Assembly (NCBI GenBank): GCA_963702755.1
Contig: CAVPDZ010000010.1
Location: 124,001 to 188,000, forward strand
Source: JAJPKK01 sp963702755
GTDB lineage: Bacteria > Pseudomonadota > Alphaproteobacteria > Rhizobiales > Xanthobacteraceae
Reading direction: 5' to 3'
DNA: 64,000 bases
Shown here: positions 61,941 through 64,000 of the stretch, in pieces
Numbering within the stretch: the stretch's first letter is position 1
Layout of the letters: each line of letters starts with the position of its first letter
Translations under genes and position numbers: made by a program
The notes under the pieces: model-generated
The model's database searches: none
What the model saw: the letters and a program-made list of their open reading frames with translations, nothing else
Told to the model about the DNA's origin: nothing

Positions 61941-62477
61941 TCAGTGAATGGCGGGAATGCCGAGCAATTCCCAGCGATTGGTGTAAGCGAGCAGCCGGCC
62001 GGCGGTGATGACGGCGATCCACGTCACGATGGATATGAAGGCGAGGAGCTTGCCTGTGATCCGGATCGGCTTGTGATCGGCATCGGGCCGACGCAGCACC
62101 GCAAGATCGATCCACCGCACCAGGATCAGCGCGAGCACGACCAGCGCGAGCTTGAGATAGAACAGCGGATTGGTCAGCGCCTTCGTCGGATAAGCGATCA
62201 CCAGCAGGACCCCGGTGATCACGTTCACCAACAGCGCAAGCCGCATCAGCGGAAAGAAGCGCTCCAGCGGCTTGAGCGGCACTCGCGGCGCAAAACCGAG
62301 CACGCGCAGGTCGATCGCGGTGCTGGTGCCGGCAAGGAAGCCCATCCCGATCGTGTGCAAGGTGATGATCGCGGGAAAGGCGAAGATCAACTCCGATCCG
62401 CGAATCCAGTTGCTCAGCTCACCGTTCTCGATCCAGGCGAGAAAACCATTCTGGATCCAGGCGAGAAAAGCGTCCAC
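61941..62477 (-). CDS. small four-helix membrane protein (DUF6644-like), paralogue of the next gene
   Basis: A 178-residue inner-membrane protein with about four to five helices: LIFAFPAIITLHTIGMGFLAGTSTAIDLRVLGFA, RFFPLMRLALLVNVITGVLLVIAYPTKALTNPLFYLKLALVVLALILV and FISIVTWIAVITAGRLLA. Starts with GTG at 62477 and no strong ribosome-binding site. The N-terminus holds a duplicated 8-residue unit (FLAWIQNG / FLAWIENG) encoded by a 24-bp tandem repeat. The 3' neighbour is its paralogue, 15 bases away, so they probably form one complex. Confidence 0.75.
   Translation of the reverse strand: MDAFLAWIQNGFLAWIENGELSNWIRGSELIFAFPAIITLHTIGMGFLAGTSTAIDLRVLGFAPRVPLKPLERFFPLMRLALLVNVITGVLLVIAYPTKALTNPLFYLKLALVVLALILVRWIDLAVLRRPDADHKPIRITGKLLAFISIVTWIAVITAGRLLAYTNRWELLGIPAIH
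62425..62472. repeat. 24-bp in-frame tandem duplication
   Basis: Two units, 62425-62448 and 62449-62472, differing at about 3 bases, each containing ATCCAGGCGAGAAAA. They encode the repeated FLAWIxNG at the N-terminus of the membrane protein; a multiple of three keeps the frame. Looks like a recent duplication by slippage. Confidence 0.8.
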
Positions 62478-62532
62478 GCTTGGTTCCCATGATGCCGGTT
62501 CAACAACGGTGAGCTAAACTCGCGAGCCAAAC

Positions 62533-63735
62533 TCACGCCGCGGGGGGCGCACGATAAAGGGCGTCTTCCATGTGCGAGGCGACGCCTTCGCGACGCAGCG
62601 TCTCCTCGTATTCCTTGCGCAGGAACGGGTCCTCGAGCCAGTACGGAATGGCGGTGCCGCCTTCAGTCACGTCGATGGCGCCCTCGTCGGTGTCCTTTTC
62701 GCCCGGGACGCCGGCCTTGTCCTTGCGGTGGTTGTTGGGGCCGTACCAACCGATCAGGCGCAGCGGATCGCGGCCGGTGCCGAAATGGGCGTGGAACCAG
62801 TCGCCGCCGTAAGGCGCCGCGGTGACAATGCCGACCGGCTCGTAGTCCTGACGGAAAACCTCGTTCTCCTTGCCGTCTTTCCATGGCGTCATGCCGATCG
62901 AGCGCGGCCACGTGTAGGTATAGCCCTTGCCCTTGATGCAGACGAGCACCGCGGCCGACGCGTGCGCATGAGCCTTGGAGTAGCGGCCGGTGACGTGCTC
63001 GCCGACGAAGCCGTAGAACACATTGCCAGCAAGGTCGGGCTCGACCCGCTTGTAGCCGGGTGAACGGCGGTTATCGAGATAGAGCTCGGCGTTGAAAATG
63101 TCCGGGATCAGATTGGTACGCCGCGAGGCAAGGCCGCGCAGGCGATCGGGCACGATCTCGTCCTTCGGCTTGAAGAAGTCCGCGCTGCCGTCGAACCGCG
63201 ACGGGAAAGTGACCGGACAATTGAAGATCCAGTCGCGGTCGCGGAAGATGTTCATCACGTTCGGCGCCGTCGAGGCGACGAGGATCAATGCCGGCGTCGA
63301 TGCGGCGTTGATGATGCGATGCCAGCAATTGAGCGGGATCGAAAACATCGACCCGCGCTGCCATTCGAAGCTGTGCGGCTTCTTCTGGTCGTCGGTCCAC
63401 ACCTCGGTGGTGCCGCGACCTTCGACCACCACCATGATCTCCTCGTACATGTGGCGTTCGGGATTAAGCGCCCCCGCGCCTGGCACCTCGATGACGTAGC
63501 AGCCCCATTTGCCTTCGGTGCCGTAGAGCTGGATGAAGGTGCCGTTGCCGCCCATCCGGTTCCAGCGCTTGAGCGGCATGTCCTGCACGCGCCGCACGCC
63601 GATGCCGCGATAGATCGGGATGCCCTGCTCCAGCATGTACTCGTCGTAGGGCGTGTTCGGCCGCTTCCAGCTGCCGTAGCCGGCATTCTTGGTGCCCTGC
63701 GGCTCGTGCCAATGCTCGCCCGTAATGTCGTGCAT
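62533..63735 (-). CDS. bicupin protein (cupin domain-containing oxygenase-like)
   Basis: A 400-residue cytosolic protein with two cupin domains. Cupin 1 (about 90-180): NPERHMYEEIMVVVEGRGTTEVWTD, with the HxH-like region and FSIPLNCWHRIINA. Cupin 2 (about 255-360): GRYSKAHAHASAAVLVCIKGKGYTYTWP and DWFHAHFG. The His/Glu residues fit a metal site, as in gentisate or dioxygenase-like bicupins, but the specific reaction is unknown. The start at 63735 follows GGGAGGACA. Divergent from the Tat-exported gene. Confidence 0.85.
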   Translation of the reverse strand: MHDITGEHWHEPQGTKNAGYGSWKRPNTPYDEYMLEQGIPIYRGIGVRRVQDMPLKRWNRMGGNGTFIQLYGTEGKWGCYVIEVPGAGALNPERHMYEEIMVVVEGRGTTEVWTDDQKKPHSFEWQRGSMFSIPLNCWHRIINAASTPALILVASTAPNVMNIFRDRDWIFNCPVTFPSRFDGSADFFKPKDEIVPDRLRGLASRRTNLIPDIFNAELYLDNRRSPGYKRVEPDLAGNVFYGFVGEHVTGRYSKAHAHASAAVLVCIKGKGYTYTWPRSIGMTPWKDGKENEVFRQDYEPVGIVTAAPYGGDWFHAHFGTGRDPLRLIGWYGPNNHRKDKAGVPGEKDTDEGAIDVTEGGTAIPYWLEDPFLRKEYEETLRREGVASHMEDALYRAPPAA

Positions 63736-63915
63736 GTTTGTCCTCCCGGCGGCTGTGCTCGCAACATTGTCGACGCAACCTCCGCGATGCACAAGGGCGT
63801 TGGCTTCGGATCGACCCTCCCGATCGACCTTCCCGATCGACCCTTGGCGACGCGCGCGGAAAGGATCATGCTGTGGACAATAACGATACGGAAGAACGAT
63901 ACCGGGAGGAACCTC
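63736..63915. promoter_or_regulatory. divergent promoter region with 13-bp direct repeats
   Basis: About 180 bases between two divergent starts. Three head-to-tail 13-base units (GATCGACCCTCCC, GATCGACCTTCCC, GATCGACCCTTGG; 63809-63847) could be a regulator-binding array, or simply slippage. The AT-richer TGTGGACAATAACGATACG near 63873 may hold a -10 for the rightward gene. Confidence 0.5.
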
Positions 63916-64000
63916 ATGAACGCGATGACGCGGCGGGCTTTGCTCGGCCATACGGCTGCCGTTGGAGCGGCCGCTTTTGTAACGGGCGGCGGAGCGCCGT
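63916..64000 (+). CDS. Tat-exported protein, 5' end only (runs off the window)
   Basis: The first 28 residues of a protein with a twin-arginine signal: TRRALLG followed by the hydrophobic HTAAVGAAAFVTGG. GGGAGGA is the ribosome-binding site for the ATG at 63916. Tat substrates fold in the cytoplasm, often with a cofactor. The neighbouring bicupin suggests a linked redox or aromatic function, but the gene cannot be identified from this fragment. Confidence 0.6.
   Translation, partial: MNAMTRRALLGHTAAVGAAAFVTGGGAP

Noticed and set aside
1..64000. tRNA, rRNA, integrase, transposase or phage genes
   Set aside because: None was recognisable in the translated frames or as obvious cloverleaf/rRNA sequence; the repeats seen are short non-coding palindromes.

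Overview
The window is 64 kb of GC-rich chromosomal DNA from an alphaproteobacterium, most likely Hyphomicrobiales (Rhizobiales) close to the Bradyrhizobium / Xanthobacteraceae / Pseudolabrys group. Three things support this: the conserved rhizobial order nfu-tsaB-rimI-miaB-phoH-ybeY-corC-lnt-praR(phrR)-metK-trmB, followed by rimP-nusA-ylxR-infB-rbfA-truB-rpsO-pnp; many periplasmic ABC and Bug-type solute receptors; and dispersed palindromic repeats (a GTAGGGTGGGCAAAGC type and others) of a kind I associate with this group. No rRNA, tRNA, CRISPR array, insertion sequence or phage gene was seen.

Layout. 0-6.1 kb: a DUF2188-like protein, a ring-cleaving VOC dioxygenase, a PAS-PAS-GGDEF-EAL c-di-GMP enzyme, a SYLF lipid-binding protein and small exported or membrane proteins. 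6.4-13.3 kb: an ABC exporter pair, a UbiD decarboxylase (frameshifted), and two secreted beta-propeller proteins, one carrying a haem-c motif. 13.4-24 kb: a flavin amine oxidase, a split chromate transporter, a DctA-type symporter, a Bug-family receptor divergent from aspartate dehydrogenase, an FMN glutamate-synthase-like protein, EF-P, a molybdate-receptor-like protein and a two-domain VOC protein. 24-27.4 kb: a taurine/nitrate-type ABC importer with two permeases. 27.5-31 kb: late cobalamin genes (cobD/cobC, cbiB, cobQ). 31-41.7 kb: the conserved nfu to trmB block. 42.8-53 kb: the rimP-nusA-infB...pnp transcription/translation block, with a promoter and an intrinsic terminator in its leader. 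53-64 kb: nadC, an MFS transporter, a glycosyltransferase, an AcuI-like reductase, a CaiB + MaoC + CitE trio resembling the itaconate/mesaconate (C5-CoA) pathway, two related small membrane proteins, a bicupin and the start of a Tat-exported protein.

The strongest global signal is technical. About 22 single-base frameshifts break 12 genes and alter the 3' end of a 13th. Nearly all lie between 9 and 36 kb. Around 19 are one-base insertions, mostly in runs of two or three identical bases. They hit well-conserved housekeeping genes (miaB, ybeY) and all three cobalamin genes, whereas 36-61 kb has none that I detect. I read these as uncorrected sequencing errors rather than decay, so each broken gene is described as the protein obtained by restoring the frame.

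I did not find a clearly new defence or mobile system. The most interesting biological leads are the haem-c/propeller secreted pair, the CaiB-MaoC-CitE trio, the promoter-terminator leader ahead of rimP, a hairpin covering the ribosome-binding site of the c-di-GMP enzyme, and a 15-bp tandem repeat sitting exactly on the coupled stop/start of an ABC transporter.
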